From assembly GCA_013214945.1 (NCBI GenBank), contig JABSRT010000007.1, forward strand, positions 62,001 to 126,000: DNA of 64,000 nt. The letters run 5' to 3'. The translations under genes and the position numbers were made by a program. Shown here piece by piece: positions 1 to 9,587 of this stretch; within the stretch, counting starts at the first letter, position 1, and the number at the start of each line of letters is the position of its first letter. This DNA is from Gammaproteobacteria bacterium. GTDB taxonomy: Bacteria > Pseudomonadota > Gammaproteobacteria > Enterobacterales > Psychrobiaceae. The notes under the pieces were generated by a model, which saw only the letters and a list, made by a program, of their open reading frames with translations, made no database searches and was not told the DNA's origin.

Positions 1-1261
1 TGGTACCAATTCCGCGGGTTGGGGTATTAACTATCCGCTCGAAAGCCGCGTCGTCGTCACGATTGCTCATTAAGCGCAGGTAACCTAAAGTATCTTTAAT
101 CTCTAGACGATCATAAAAGCGCAAGCCGCCGTAAATACGGTAAGGTAATTTTTGGGCCAGTAACGCTTCTTCGAGAATGCGTGACTGAGCATTGCTGCGG
201 TATAAAATCGCGACTTCTTCAAGGTTGCCACCTTGCTCGTGCCAGTTTTTGATCCGGCTGGTCACAAAACGAGCCTCGTCCATTTCATTAAACGCGGCAT
301 AAAGTAAAATCGGGTCGCCTTTGCTGCCATCGGTCCATAACTTTTTACCAAGGCGTTGCGAATTATTGCTGATCACCGCATTGGCGGCCTCAAGAATGTT
401 GGCGGTTGAGCGGTAGTTTTGCTCAAGCTTTATGGTGGTGGCTTTCGGGTAATCTGTTAAAAAACGTTGGAGATTTTCAACTTTGGCGCCACGCCAGCCA
501 TAGATAGATTGGTCATCATCACCAACAATCATTAAATTACATTGTTGGCCTGCCAGCATTCGGATCCAAGCATATTGAATGTTGTTGGTATCTTGAAACT
601 CGTCGACCAATATGTTGCCAAAGCGGCGCTGGTAATGGGCTAATACCTGAGGATTATGAAGCCATAACTCGTGTGCGCGCAGCAATAACTCGGCGAAATC
701 AACTAAACCAGAACGATCGCAGGCATCTTGATAAGCTTGATAAACATCACGTTGAGTCGTCTCAAACGAATCGCCATAGGTATCGATATGAGAGGGGCGT
801 AATCCTTCATCTTTATGGCTGTTAATGTACGACTGCATTTGGCGCGGCGGAAATGACTTATCGTCAAGGTTCATTGCTTTAAGCAGGCGTTTTAGCATTT
901 TCAATTGGTCATCAGAATCGATAACCTGAAAGTTTTCTGGCAATTTTACGTCGGCATAATGCATGCGCAATAAGCGGTGCGCAATACCGTGGAAGGTGCC
1001 AATCCAAATGCGGCCTAGTTGATCACCAAGCAAGCTTTCGATCCGGTGACGCATCTCTTTCGCGGCTTTATTGGTAAAGGTTACCGCCAGAATTGAATGC
1101 GGCGATTGACGCTCAACACTCATTAACCAAGCTATTCGATGAACCAAGACTCGGGTCTTGCCACTACCAGCGCCGGCTAATACCAGTTGGTTGCCCGGCG
1201 CGGCGGCGACAGCTTGGCGTTGATGTTCGTTTAATGAGTCGAGTAGCAGAGATACATCCAT
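1..1261 (-). CDS. uvrD: DNA helicase II UvrD (N-terminal part, runs off window)
   Basis: This is the first 420 codons of the SF1A 3'-5' helicase that acts in nucleotide excision repair and methyl-directed mismatch repair. The protein begins MDVSLLLDSLNEHQRQAV, nearly the Escherichia coli start. Walker A AGAGSGKT is at residues 29-36, followed by TFTNKAAKEM (motif Ia). Further on come VDEFQDTNN (motif II) and VGDDDQSIYGWRGA (motif III). E. coli UvrD is about 720 residues, so roughly the C-terminal 300 lie beyond base 1. It is the last gene of the conserved dapF-xerC-yigB-uvrD order, but a 216-bp gap separates it from yigB. I found no CTGT-N8-ACAG SOS box in that gap, although E. coli uvrD is LexA-regulated. 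Confidence 0.97.
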   Translation of the reverse strand, partial: MDVSLLLDSLNEHQRQAVAAAPGNQLVLAGAGSGKTRVLVHRIAWLMSVERQSPHSILAVTFTNKAAKEMRHRIESLLGDQLGRIWIGTFHGIAHRLLRMHYADVKLPENFQVIDSDDQLKMLKRLLKAMNLDDKSFPPRQMQSYINSHKDEGLRPSHIDTYGDSFETTQRDVYQAYQDACDRSGLVDFAELLLRAHELWLHNPQVLAHYQRRFGNILVDEFQDTNNIQYAWIRMLAGQQCNLMIVGDDDQSIYGWRGAKVENLQRFLTDYPKATTIKLEQNYRSTANILEAANAVISNNSQRLGKKLWTDGSKGDPILLYAAFNEMDEARFVTSRIKNWHEQGGNLEEVAILYRSNAQSRILEEALLAQKLPYRIYGGLRFYDRLEIKDTLGYLRLMSNRDDDAAFERIVNTPTRGIGT

Positions 1262-1477
1262 GGCTAATCCTAGAGTTGTTGGGGCAAAATAAATAAGGGC
1301 GATGTTGTTTTATCAATCGAGGGAATAAATTAGATAAATTTTGCCAAGATTATATACTCAATCGCCCCTAAGATGCGACTTATGGTCACTGATTTTCGGC
1401 TTAAATGCGACGGCTGATGTAATCGTAAGGGCAGTTAGTTATGGCGGTGAGCACGAACATGCGCCGCCGAGTCGGTT

Positions 1478-2203
1478 TTAGTCACACAGTTGCTGTAAGT
1501 CGCTGAGCTGCGAAAATTCAAACGTTGGCAGTTGCAAAGGCTTAGTTCGGTGATCAAGCGCTTGGCCAGTGGCATTAATCCAGCCCGTTTGCCAGCCCGC
1601 GCGACTAGCACCGACAATATCAGAGACGGGGTGGTCACCAATATAAAGAATTTGAGCGGTGCTTAAACCGAGTTTGCTGTTGGCCAGATCAAACAGCTGC
1701 TGGGCCGGTTTCATTGGCTGGTTAATATCGGCGCGTAAAGCAAATTCAAAATATTGGCTTAAATTTAATGTGTCAGGGCACGCGTTGCCGTTCGTGATCG
1801 CAAATAAGCGATATTCTTGAGCTAATTTAGCCAGTAATTGATGGGTTGAGCACGCAATATCAATGGTATTGCGCCAGCGAAGAAACTCGGCCATTGCGTT
1901 ATTAGCACCGTTGATTGCATCAGCTTGAGCATAACCTAGCTTGATTAACCCTTGGGTTAGCGCCTCGACCCGCGCGAGGCTAATGTCGTTACTCAGTGCC
2001 GGATTAGCTGCGACGGCCTGATTGCGCAGGGCTAGCCAATTTTGCGTTGTCATGGTGGTTGTGCGTGGGAAATTGGCGGTTAAATATCGCTGAAGTTGCT
2101 GCTCAGCCTGCTTTAGCACGGGCGCGTTATCGTATAGGGTATCGTCTAGATCAAAGCCAATAGCCACCGGTTTGGTGAAGCTCTTATAACATCGAATGGT
2201 CAT
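1478..2203 (-). CDS. yigB: HAD-superfamily phosphatase, YigB type
   Basis: A 241-residue HAD subfamily I hydrolase. Motif I is FDLDDTL at residues 17-23, with nucleophile D18 and acid/base D20. The Thr/Ser motif lies in FAITNGN and the acidic motif in YIGDHPVSD, so all catalytic positions are present. E. coli YigB dephosphorylates FMN in riboflavin metabolism, and some relatives act on pyrimidine nucleotides; the substrate here is inferred from position and length. It overlaps xerC by 4 bases, so the two are probably translationally coupled, and it sits between xerC and uvrD as in enterobacteria. Confidence 0.88.
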   Translation of the reverse strand: MTIRCYKSFTKPVAIGFDLDDTLYDNAPVLKQAEQQLQRYLTANFPRTTTMTTQNWLALRNQAVAANPALSNDISLARVEALTQGLIKLGYAQADAINGANNAMAEFLRWRNTIDIACSTHQLLAKLAQEYRLFAITNGNACPDTLNLSQYFEFALRADINQPMKPAQQLFDLANSKLGLSTAQILYIGDHPVSDIVGASRAGWQTGWINATGQALDHRTKPLQLPTFEFSQLSDLQQLCD

Positions 2204-3108
2204 ATTTTTTTCTTCTGAGTGGTGGCTAGTTTTGCCCTAGGATGAGCGGCGTCATAAACCTTGGCCAAATGTTGAAAATCAAGATGAGTATAAACCTGAG
2301 TGGTGGCCAAATCGGCATGGCCTAACATTTCTTGTACCGCGCGCAGGTCGCCGCTGCCTTCAAGCAGATGAGTCGCAAAAGAGTGACGTAATTTGTGGGG
2401 GTGAACCGTGGTTGATAAATTACGATTTACGGCCCATTTAGCCATGCGTAATTGCACGCTGCGGTGTGAAATTCTACGGCCTAGTTTACTGACAAACAGT
2501 GAATTTTCAGCTGAGTTGGCCATTGACGATCGCACGGGCAGCCATAACTCAATTTGTGCTAGCGCTTTTTTAGTGACTGGGATAATCCGCTCTTTTGAAC
2601 CTTTACCCGTTACTTTGACCAATTGTTCGTGTGCTGAAATATCAGCGATATTTAACGACACCAATTCAGCGAGACGTAAGCCGCTCGAATAAAATAATTC
2701 CATCATTGCCCGATCGCGAATAGCCAAGGGATCTTGGTCGTCAAAGTCGAGCAATTGGCAGACTTGGTCAACGTTGATATTCTTGGGTAATGGCTTGGCC
2801 TGTTTCGGCGCACTGATGCCAATGCAAGGGTCGAGCGCAAGATGGCCGTGCCTTAACAAATAACGGCAAAAACTGCGCAACGCCGATAAGCGGGTCGCTA
2901 TTGAGCGGTTAGCCAGGCCTTGGCGTTTGCTGTTGGCAATCCAAAATTTTATTTCATTGGCGTTTAATTGCTGCCAATTACTGATTTCTTGTCGGGTTAG
3001 TTGTTCAACCAAATGGTTTAACTGGCGACGATAATTACTAATAGTGTGAGGAGATAACTGCCTACTGTCGGCTAAACTGGTTAAAAATTCTTGCAGTAGG
3101 CTTTCCAT
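2200..3108 (-). CDS. xerC: Tyrosine recombinase XerC
   Basis: Site-specific recombinase that, with XerD, resolves chromosome dimers at dif. The start at 3108 gives 302 residues, close to E. coli XerC (298). It forms a TAATG overlap with the DUF484 stop, whereas an upstream ATG at 3153 would extend 45 bases into that gene. The N-terminal SAM-like core-binding domain covers about residues 1-85 and the catalytic domain about 108-290. The full active site is visible: R145 (SGLRL), K169 (GKGSKER), H238 and R241 (HKLRHSFATH), H264 (LGHADL) and the nucleophile Y273 (VYTHLD). It is a housekeeping recombinase, not a phage integrase, given its place between DUF484 and yigB. Confidence 0.95.
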   Translation of the reverse strand: MESLLQEFLTSLADSRQLSPHTISNYRRQLNHLVEQLTRQEISNWQQLNANEIKFWIANSKRQGLANRSIATRLSALRSFCRYLLRHGHLALDPCIGISAPKQAKPLPKNINVDQVCQLLDFDDQDPLAIRDRAMMELFYSSGLRLAELVSLNIADISAHEQLVKVTGKGSKERIIPVTKKALAQIELWLPVRSSMANSAENSLFVSKLGRRISHRSVQLRMAKWAVNRNLSTTVHPHKLRHSFATHLLEGSGDLRAVQEMLGHADLATTQVYTHLDFQHLAKVYDAAHPRAKLATTQKKKI

Positions 3109-3779
3109 TACGGGGGAGTAAGGTTGGCTATTTGGTTCGAAAACTGGCGGCATAACTGCATTAACATCAGGTTATCCATCGTCGGTTCGAAATGGTTTGG
3201 ATCGGCACTGGCAATGGCTAACAGGCCAAGTTCACCATGTTTACCCAACGATATAAGCGCAACTGAACCTGGGGTAGTTTGGCCAAAGAGCAAATGTTGC
3301 TCTTGCTGGTTAATCCGGCCAAAGTAGCAGTGAGTTTTGTCTAAGCGTTGCACCATGATGTTGTCTAGCGTACTACGTTGGCAATGAAGCTCAGTTGGCG
3401 AATGAGTTTTAAATAGCTTAATCGCGACTTCTGTCATGCCCAATTGCTCAGTAAAGCTGGTGTATAACACGCTGGCCAGCTGCTCTACTATTTCGCAATC
3501 GAGCAGTTGGTTGTGCAGCTGCGAAAACTTTTGATACAGCTGCTGGTTATGGCTCGCAATCGACATTAAAGCGGTGATTTCGTCTTCAAGATTATGAATC
3601 TTTTCCCGCATTAACTGCTGTTGCCGCGTTACTAATGAAATGGTGCCTTGCTGGGCTGTCTCTAAACTAAGCTGATTTAATAACTGTGGATTATTTTGAA
3701 AAAAATCAGGATGATCTAACAAATATTCTGCCACAGTAGTCTCGTCAACGAGTGTACTCAGCTGGTTTAGATTATTCAT
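3108..3779 (-). CDS. DUF484 family protein (GAF-like)
   Basis: A 223-residue protein with the DUF484 signature start ([17 protein letters not shown]). A coiled-coil segment at about residues 50-95 leads into a GAF-like domain that ends in [19 protein letters not shown]. The family lies between dapF and xerC across gammaproteobacteria; its biochemical role is not established. It overlaps dapF by 4 bases and xerC by one base of its stop codon, so dapF-DUF484-xerC-yigB reads as one translationally coupled unit. Confidence 0.88.
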   Translation of the reverse strand: MNNLNQLSTLVDETTVAEYLLDHPDFFQNNPQLLNQLSLETAQQGTISLVTRQQQLMREKIHNLEDEITALMSIASHNQQLYQKFSQLHNQLLDCEIVEQLASVLYTSFTEQLGMTEVAIKLFKTHSPTELHCQRSTLDNIMVQRLDKTHCYFGRINQQEQHLLFGQTTPGSVALISLGKHGELGLLAIASADPNHFEPTMDNLMLMQLCRQFSNQIANLTPP

Positions 3780-4606
3780 AAGCGAATTTGTCCATCGTAA
3801 ACATGCACTGCTGGGCCCGTCATTTTTAATTGGCTTTCGCCTTGGCGCCAGTTTATTTTTAATTTACCGCCGGGTAATTCAACGGTCACCGATTGATCAA
3901 GTTGACCTTGCAGTTGACCGATTACAACGGCTGCACAGGCGCCAGTACCGCAAGCTTTGGTTTCGCCAACGCCGCGCTCGTATACCCGCAATTTAATATG
4001 ATTACGCGACACAATTTCCATAAAACCAACATTTGCTCCTTGTGGAAAACGTTGGTGAGTCGCCAGTGCTGGGCCTAAGGTGTCGACTGGTGCCTGGGTA
4101 ACATCGTCAACGGTAACCACACAATGTGGATTGCCCATCGAGACGACACCACACAAAACCGTTTGATCTTCGGTCCGTAAGATATAATTGGTTTCTTTTT
4201 TCTGAGCGTCAAATGGCACTTTAGCCGGACTGAGCTGAGGTATGCCCATCGACACAGTTATTTGACCGCTGCGCTCGTGTTTGAGCTGCAACTTGCCGCC
4301 TTTACAGCTAACACCAAGCCGATATCTATTGCTTAAGCCTTTCATTCTGACAAAGCGGGCAAAACAGCGAGCGCCATTGCCACATTGCTCAACCTCTGAG
4401 CCGTCGGCATTAAAGATCCGATAATGGAAATCGAGTTCAGGATCATAAGGCGCCTCAACCATTAATAATTGGTCAAAGCCAATGCCGGTATTACGATCGG
4501 CCAAAAAGCTAATTTGCTCAGTCGATAAAAATATATTTTGGGTCACTGCATCAACCACGACAAAATCATTGCCGAGGCCGTGCATTTTTGAAAAATTAAG
4601 TAGCAT
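3776..4606 (-). CDS. dapF: Diaminopimelate epimerase
   Basis: Converts LL- to meso-diaminopimelate in lysine and peptidoglycan precursor synthesis, in the cytoplasm. At 276 residues it is of normal size. The two catalytic cysteines are visible: C75 in QCGNGARC and C218 in KACGTGACA. The N-terminus [16 protein letters not shown] is canonical. It lies 42 bases downstream of lysA, whose product decarboxylates the epimerase product, so consecutive pathway steps are co-transcribed. Confidence 0.97.
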   Translation of the reverse strand: MLLNFSKMHGLGNDFVVVDAVTQNIFLSTEQISFLADRNTGIGFDQLLMVEAPYDPELDFHYRIFNADGSEVEQCGNGARCFARFVRMKGLSNRYRLGVSCKGGKLQLKHERSGQITVSMGIPQLSPAKVPFDAQKKETNYILRTEDQTVLCGVVSMGNPHCVVTVDDVTQAPVDTLGPALATHQRFPQGANVGFMEIVSRNHIKLRVYERGVGETKACGTGACAAVVIGQLQGQLDQSVTVELPGGKLKINWRQGESQLKMTGPAVHVYDGQIRL

Positions 4607-4648
4607 TTAATTTCTTATAGTCATATTGCTCAACCGATAGTCTTGATG

Positions 4649-5905
4649 CTAATCGATATCTAGCGTTTTTAATTCGCCTCGCCATAAATCGGCTAAAGTT
4701 TCGCGTTGACGAATTTCGATGGCTTTATCGTTATCTACCATCACTTCAGCAGGCTTTACCCGAGAATTGTAATTTGATGCCATCGTGAAGCCATATGCAC
4801 CAGCAGATCTCACCGCAACATAGTCACCTTGCTGTAACGCCAGTGACCGTTCTTTACCGAGGAAATCACCAGTTTCGCAAATCGGTCCAACCACATCATA
4901 GATACGGTTTGGTTGATCGCTTGCTTGCACTTCAACTATCTCTTGCCAAGCACTATATAGTGATGGTCGAATTAAGTCATTCATTGCGGCGTCAATTATT
5001 GCAAAATTCTTATCTTTGGTCAGTTTTAAATACTCAACCTTAGCGACTAAAATACCCGCATTAGCCATAATGGCACGACCCGGTTCGTATATAACGGATA
5101 AGTGCTGATGATCTACAAGGCATTTGTTGATCGCTTGCGCATATTGCGCCGGTTCCGGTGGTTGCTCGTCTTTGTAGGTTACGCCAAGGCCGCCACCAAC
5201 ATCGATATGGCTAATTTTTATGCCTTGCTGGTCGAGTAAATCAATTAAAGAAAGCACCCGCTTGATCGCGTCAGTAAAAGGTAATAAGTCAGTCAGTTGC
5301 GAGCCAATGTGGCAATCGATCCCTTTCACTTTTAAGGCCGGGGCATTAGCGGCAAACTGGAATGCTGTGAGTGCGTCTTCCATGCTAATGCCAAACTTGT
5401 TGTCTTTAAGCCCGGTTGAAATATACGGATGGGTACCAGCGTCAACATCTGGATTCACTCGAATAGAAATTGGCGCTATAACACCCAGTTCGGTTGCAAT
5501 GGTATTAATCCGCTCAAGCTCAGGTAATGATTCGGCATTAAGACAGTAAATGCCGGTTTCTAACGCGTATTTAATTTCCCAGTCAGCTTTGCCTACTCCA
5601 GAAAATACTACCTTATCTGGATTGCCACCGGCCTCCATGACGCGGGCTAGCTCGCCGCCAGAAACAATATCAAAACCAGAGCCTAATTTAGCTAGAGTAT
5701 TTAAAATAGCTAAGTTTGAATTTGCTTTTACCGCATAACAAATTAAATGCGGGTGGCTACCTGCTGCTTGATCAAAGGCATGCCAATGGCGTTCTATGGT
5801 CGCGCGCGAATAGATATATAAAGGGGTTTTAAATTTTTGTGCTAAATCTTTAACGGCTAATTGTTCGGCAAATAGTTGGTTATCTTTAAAGTTGAAAAAA
5901 TCCAT
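4649..5905 (-). CDS. lysA: Diaminopimelate decarboxylase
   Basis: PLP enzyme of fold type III that makes L-lysine from meso-diaminopimelate. The protein has 418 residues. The PLP lysine is K60 in CYAVKANSN, the glycine-rich phosphate loop is DVGGGLGVTY, and the catalytic cysteine is in GPICETGDFL near residue 345. Its ATG overlaps the lptM stop (TAATG), as in many gammaproteobacteria with the lptM-lysA-dapF order. No lysine riboswitch is apparent upstream. Confidence 0.97.
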   Translation of the reverse strand: MDFFNFKDNQLFAEQLAVKDLAQKFKTPLYIYSRATIERHWHAFDQAAGSHPHLICYAVKANSNLAILNTLAKLGSGFDIVSGGELARVMEAGGNPDKVVFSGVGKADWEIKYALETGIYCLNAESLPELERINTIATELGVIAPISIRVNPDVDAGTHPYISTGLKDNKFGISMEDALTAFQFAANAPALKVKGIDCHIGSQLTDLLPFTDAIKRVLSLIDLLDQQGIKISHIDVGGGLGVTYKDEQPPEPAQYAQAINKCLVDHQHLSVIYEPGRAIMANAGILVAKVEYLKLTKDKNFAIIDAAMNDLIRPSLYSAWQEIVEVQASDQPNRIYDVVGPICETGDFLGKERSLALQQGDYVAVRSAGAYGFTMASNYNSRVKPAEVMVDNDKAIEIRQRETLADLWRGELKTLDID

Positions 5906-6039
5906 TATGTTCTATCTTCTTGTTTATTAATGTCTTTTGTAGGTTGTTCTGCTGCTGGTGCTGGGTGGTACAGTGGGCCTTTTTGGCCACAGCCGGCAAT
6001 AAAGCCAAGTAAAATAAAGACAACTGCTAGTTTCCGCAT
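5905..6039 (-). CDS. lptM: LptM (YifL) small lipoprotein
   Basis: A 44-residue lipoprotein. The start MRKLAVVFILLGFIAGC is a lipoprotein signal peptide with lipobox I-A-G-C, making C17 the lipidated residue. It is followed by the family signature GQKGPLY and a short hydrophilic tail. In E. coli LptM binds the outer-membrane LPS translocon LptDE and promotes its maturation. The stop overlaps the lysA start. The start codon is preceded by GGAT. The 79-bp region up to cyaY holds the divergent promoters, including TATAAT near 6075 for cyaY. Confidence 0.9.
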   Translation of the reverse strand: MRKLAVVFILLGFIAGCGQKGPLYHPAPAAEQPTKDINKQEDRT

Positions 6040-6118
6040 TTTTTATCCGGTGATTATTTGACAATTTCACCTTATAATCGCATTCCAGAGAGTAAATGCA
6101 AATGGTTTGAGGTTTTAA

Positions 6119-6436
6119 ATGAACGATAGCGAATTTCATCAAATTGTTGATAATTATCTAATGCTAATTGAAGAGACGCTTGACGATGCGATGGTCGACT
6201 TTGACTACGAGACATCTTCAGGGGTATTGAAATTAGCCTTTAGTGATCGCAGCCAAATAATAATAAACCGTCAGGAGCCGTTACACCAAATTTGGGTGGC
6301 GACAAAATTTGACGGTCATCATTTTGAGTTGACTAATGGTCGTTGGATTGACAACCGAGGCGGCGAAGAATTACTGAAGTTAGTGACCGATGCTATTGAG
6401 CGTCAGTCGGGTGAACGCATTGAAATAAGTGAGTAA
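6119..6436 (+). CDS. cyaY: Frataxin homologue CyaY
   Basis: A 105-residue bacterial frataxin that binds iron and modulates Fe-S cluster assembly on IscS/IscU. The acidic first helix (EFHQIVDNYLMLIEETLDD) and the sheet motif QIIINRQEPLHQIWVATK are typical. It is transcribed divergently from lptM. Its stop codon is immediately followed by the ATG of the esterase, so the two are likely co-translated. Confidence 0.95.
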   Translation: MNDSEFHQIVDNYLMLIEETLDDAMVDFDYETSSGVLKLAFSDRSQIIINRQEPLHQIWVATKFDGHHFELTNGRWIDNRGGEELLKLVTDAIERQSGERIEISE

Positions 6437-7102
6437 ATGGTGTCTTTACAAGCAATTATAACTGAACCAAAAATAGCTGCTGATGCAGTGGTTATTTGGC
6501 TGCATGGCTTAGGCGATTCGGGTGAAGGCTTTAGTGGGGTGATCCCAGCGTTAGGCGGAAAACTCGATTCAGTTCGTTTTATCTTTCCACATGCGCCAAA
6601 GCAAGCTGTCACTATTAGTCGCGGGTTAGTGATGCGTTCTTGGTACGATATTAAAACCATGGATCTCGACGGGCGTGCTGATATTCCTAGCCTGCAACAA
6701 AGTGAAATCTTGATTAATCAATTGATTGAACAGCAGATTGGCACAGGAATTTCACCAGAGCGGATTGTTTTAGTTGGCTTTTCCCAAGGCGGTGTATTGG
6801 CCTTGTATAGTGGTTTACGCTTAAAGCATAAGTTAGCAGGCATTGCTGGCTTGTCTTGTTATTTAGCGCAGGATCAGCTGCCCGCAGTTGGAGCCGCTGG
6901 CATTAATAGTAAAACCCGCTTGTTCATCTCGCACGGTGAGCAAGATGCCACGGTGCCTTTTGCGGCGGGTCAGCAAAGCGCGCAACAACTGAAAGCGGTC
7001 GGTTTTGACGTTAGCTGGTCGCAGTACCCGATGGAACATTGGGTATGTGAGCCACAACTAGCAAAGTTAGGGCAATGGATCACTGAGCGCTTGTCTGCTT
7101 AA
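6437..7102 (+). CDS. Carboxylesterase/phospholipase-type alpha/beta hydrolase
   Basis: A 221-residue cytoplasmic serine hydrolase of the Abhydrolase_2 family. The nucleophile is S116 in GFSQGG. D170 (GEQDATVPF) and H201 (MEHWVCEPQ) complete the triad. The oxyanion motif WLHGLGDSGE is at residues 21-30. Relatives hydrolyse short-chain esters or lysophospholipids; the natural substrate is unknown. It directly abuts cyaY and ends 4 bases before the convergent cyaA gene. Confidence 0.87.
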   Translation: MVSLQAIITEPKIAADAVVIWLHGLGDSGEGFSGVIPALGGKLDSVRFIFPHAPKQAVTISRGLVMRSWYDIKTMDLDGRADIPSLQQSEILINQLIEQQIGTGISPERIVLVGFSQGGVLALYSGLRLKHKLAGIAGLSCYLAQDQLPAVGAAGINSKTRLFISHGEQDATVPFAAGQQSAQQLKAVGFDVSWSQYPMEHWVCEPQLAKLGQWITERLSA

Positions 7103-7106
7103 ATCG

Positions 7107-9533
7107 TTAAAACCCTTCGTCGGCATGACGGTCAAATGGCTCGATAATAATCAAGCTGTTTGAGCGTTTTATTCGACTAAATTGCGGTAAATTAAAGCTT
7201 ATTTCTAACTTTTCCTGACTAATGTTCTGAGTATCTTTGGTGAAAGTGTAAAAACGATAAATCGATTTAATTAATTCGGATTCATCGAGGTCATCTTGCA
7301 AATAACTTGAAAAGTTGTTTTGCTCATCCAAGACGTAAACTTGAATCCCCTGTGGCTGTTGTTCTAAAAAAAACTGAACGTAACCACTGCTCGCGTATTC
7401 GGTAATAATTTGATTAATTTTACTGTCTACTGGATTTTGACTTGGTATTTGAGTTAATGGGTTGTCGGTTAATTTGCGATAAAGATCTAACGCGCTACTA
7501 ATCTCTTGATATTCAACCTTGTCGGGATGAAAAAACAGACCAAAGAGTTTGCCTGCCACCACCAGGGATTTAACCTTGATCCCTGTTTTGGTCGATTTCT
7601 TGCGAATAGTTAAACATTCTTTAAGCAAAAATAGCACTTTGTCACTCAGCAGTCGTTGCTGGTTTTCGCCGACACACAGGGTTTGAATATTAGGTGTTTT
7701 ACTTGAAGAGCTAATCAGGCTCAGAAAATAGCTTAAAAAATCCAAGATCGCTTGGTCGCCGCTAAATTCAACTGCGTGATGCTCTTGCCATGAGTTACGA
7801 TAAACAATATCAATGCTTGATAGTAGGCTGTACTTTTTATGCCCGATCGAAAATAGATTGCTTTTAATCCAGTTCATAATCAGTTCTTGGCCATGAAACG
7901 AGCGAGTTGGATCTGCTCGCATATTCAAAATAATCACCACTTGTTCAACTTGTGCCGCTTGAACTAAGGCATTTTTAGTCGCCTTGGTCTGGGTGCTAAA
8001 CATGCGATGGATAGCCTGCAGCGCCTGTCGTAACTTCGGTGACCAATGACTAATATCTGCCGGTAACTTAACTTGAGTAGCGATGCCACAGTAGTTATTA
8101 ATTGCTGCCCAGCTAATCAGTTTAATTAATTCTTTATCTTGATGAATTTGGTAATCTTTACCAAAAACAGGAGCCTGATTAAGCAGCAACCAACTTTGCT
8201 CGCCCGTCGTTGAGACTGCGCGGCGGATGTAAAGTGCCGAGTTTTGCCCGCTTGTTAGCGCTTTAGATGGTAACTGATTAATTTTAGTGGTGCTGCTTTG
8301 ATAAGCTGAATAAAGTCGGCGACTTAAAATAGCCATTTCTTGGGGGTAAAGCGCTTCGTCGATTTGATGATGCTGCGCCATGGCTTTTAGCCGTTGGTGG
8401 CTTGTTAATAGCGCGGTGACTAAACGGTGGTGGTGCTGTTGAACTGCGACCGGATCCCAACGTGAGGCGCGATCTAGATGGGCGATCTTAGTGGTGCTAA
8501 ATTGCCATTGGTTGACTAATATCTGCAACTGTTGCTGCTGATATGTTGGGGTTGATGTTCGATTGAGATAGCTTAAACCCGGCGAACATTTTAAATAAAA
8601 GCACTCGCGCACTAATTCTAGTCGTGAAGGGTCATTAAGTTCGGTCAGGTAAATCGAGATCCGTTGCAGCAACAATAAATAATGGTCAACAAATTCTTGC
8701 TGATCAACTAATCGTTTCCATTGTTGCGATAGCAGTTCGGTGTGGGGAAAATCATTAAAGTAAGACTCCAGCAGTAAAGCTTTTAATAACGACTTTTCTG
8801 GTGAATCAATACCCTTATAAAGCTGCCACAACATTGCGCCAAAATACTCTTTAGCTGGTGGTACGGGTATGTCACCAAAATCGACATAACTCTCGTTATT
8901 GTCACTTAGTTGAGGTTGTTGCCAAGCAATGGGTTTGCCCGCTAGGGTTAAAGCCGAACGATAGAATTCGTCCAATAATAACCAGTGCTGAGCACTGCCG
9001 CTCGACTCCTGATCTAAACTTAATTGGGTACCATGGTGAAACTGGTCTTGCGAGACCATAAATAAGTGAAGCTCAGCGCCAACTTGGGCGGCCCAATGTT
9101 CGATCCCGCGACATTTCTTAGCGAGATATTGCTGCTCGCTAAGAGAAATCTGAAGGGGAAAACAAACCCAAATATCCCAATCTGAATGACGGCTTTGGCC
9201 AACGCTGCCAACGCTGCCAATCGTATAAATACCATCGATACTGTCATGCTCTATCAATGAACAGTCGGTAATGGCAAATAGCTGATTAACAATAACTAGG
9301 GTTTGAGATCTAGCTTGATAGTTGAATATTTTTCCTAGTGGATAATCACTGACATAACCTGGTAACTCAGGGTGATTGACACTGAGTAAATAAGGTAAAA
9401 TTTCCAATACCAATTGGCTGCCAGCCGATAGCTCGGCGGTTATTTTTTTACTATGCTGGCTTTGTTGCTCAGATATAAAGCAAAAATTGCCAGCAGGAGT
9501 TTGAGCATTATTAAAACGGGTACTACAAGCCAT
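7107..9533 (-). CDS. cyaA: Class I adenylate cyclase
   Basis: Makes cAMP from ATP for CRP signalling. The protein has 808 residues against 848 in E. coli. The N-terminal catalytic half contains the nucleotidyltransferase signature GSVGSVGQSRHSDWDIWVCF, where the two Asp of DWD bind metal, and YLLSVNHPELPGYVSDYP precedes it. The C-terminal half is the regulatory domain. Next to cyaY and divergent in sense from hemC, it keeps the enterobacterial context, but about 5.8 kb of other genes now lie between its start and hemC. Confidence 0.95.
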   Translation of the reverse strand: MACSTRFNNAQTPAGNFCFISEQQSQHSKKITAELSAGSQLVLEILPYLLSVNHPELPGYVSDYPLGKIFNYQARSQTLVIVNQLFAITDCSLIEHDSIDGIYTIGSVGSVGQSRHSDWDIWVCFPLQISLSEQQYLAKKCRGIEHWAAQVGAELHLFMVSQDQFHHGTQLSLDQESSGSAQHWLLLDEFYRSALTLAGKPIAWQQPQLSDNNESYVDFGDIPVPPAKEYFGAMLWQLYKGIDSPEKSLLKALLLESYFNDFPHTELLSQQWKRLVDQQEFVDHYLLLLQRISIYLTELNDPSRLELVRECFYLKCSPGLSYLNRTSTPTYQQQQLQILVNQWQFSTTKIAHLDRASRWDPVAVQQHHHRLVTALLTSHQRLKAMAQHHQIDEALYPQEMAILSRRLYSAYQSSTTKINQLPSKALTSGQNSALYIRRAVSTTGEQSWLLLNQAPVFGKDYQIHQDKELIKLISWAAINNYCGIATQVKLPADISHWSPKLRQALQAIHRMFSTQTKATKNALVQAAQVEQVVIILNMRADPTRSFHGQELIMNWIKSNLFSIGHKKYSLLSSIDIVYRNSWQEHHAVEFSGDQAILDFLSYFLSLISSSSKTPNIQTLCVGENQQRLLSDKVLFLLKECLTIRKKSTKTGIKVKSLVVAGKLFGLFFHPDKVEYQEISSALDLYRKLTDNPLTQIPSQNPVDSKINQIITEYASSGYVQFFLEQQPQGIQVYVLDEQNNFSSYLQDDLDESELIKSIYRFYTFTKDTQNISQEKLEISFNLPQFSRIKRSNSLIIIEPFDRHADEGF

Positions 9534-9587
9534 TGAGATATCGTTATTTTAGTCAGTGGTTAAATTTGTAACCGCTAAGAATAACAT

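Noticed and set aside
1262-1477. SOS box for uvrD
   Set aside because: No CTGT-N8-ACAG or one-mismatch form was found in the gap before uvrD, unlike E. coli.
2200-3108. XerC as a mobile-element integrase
   Set aside because: Its length, active site and DUF484-yigB context identify the housekeeping recombinase.
5876-6061. Plus-strand ORF of 61 residues
   Set aside because: It is antisense to lptM, whose lipobox and GQKGPLY signature are unmistakable.
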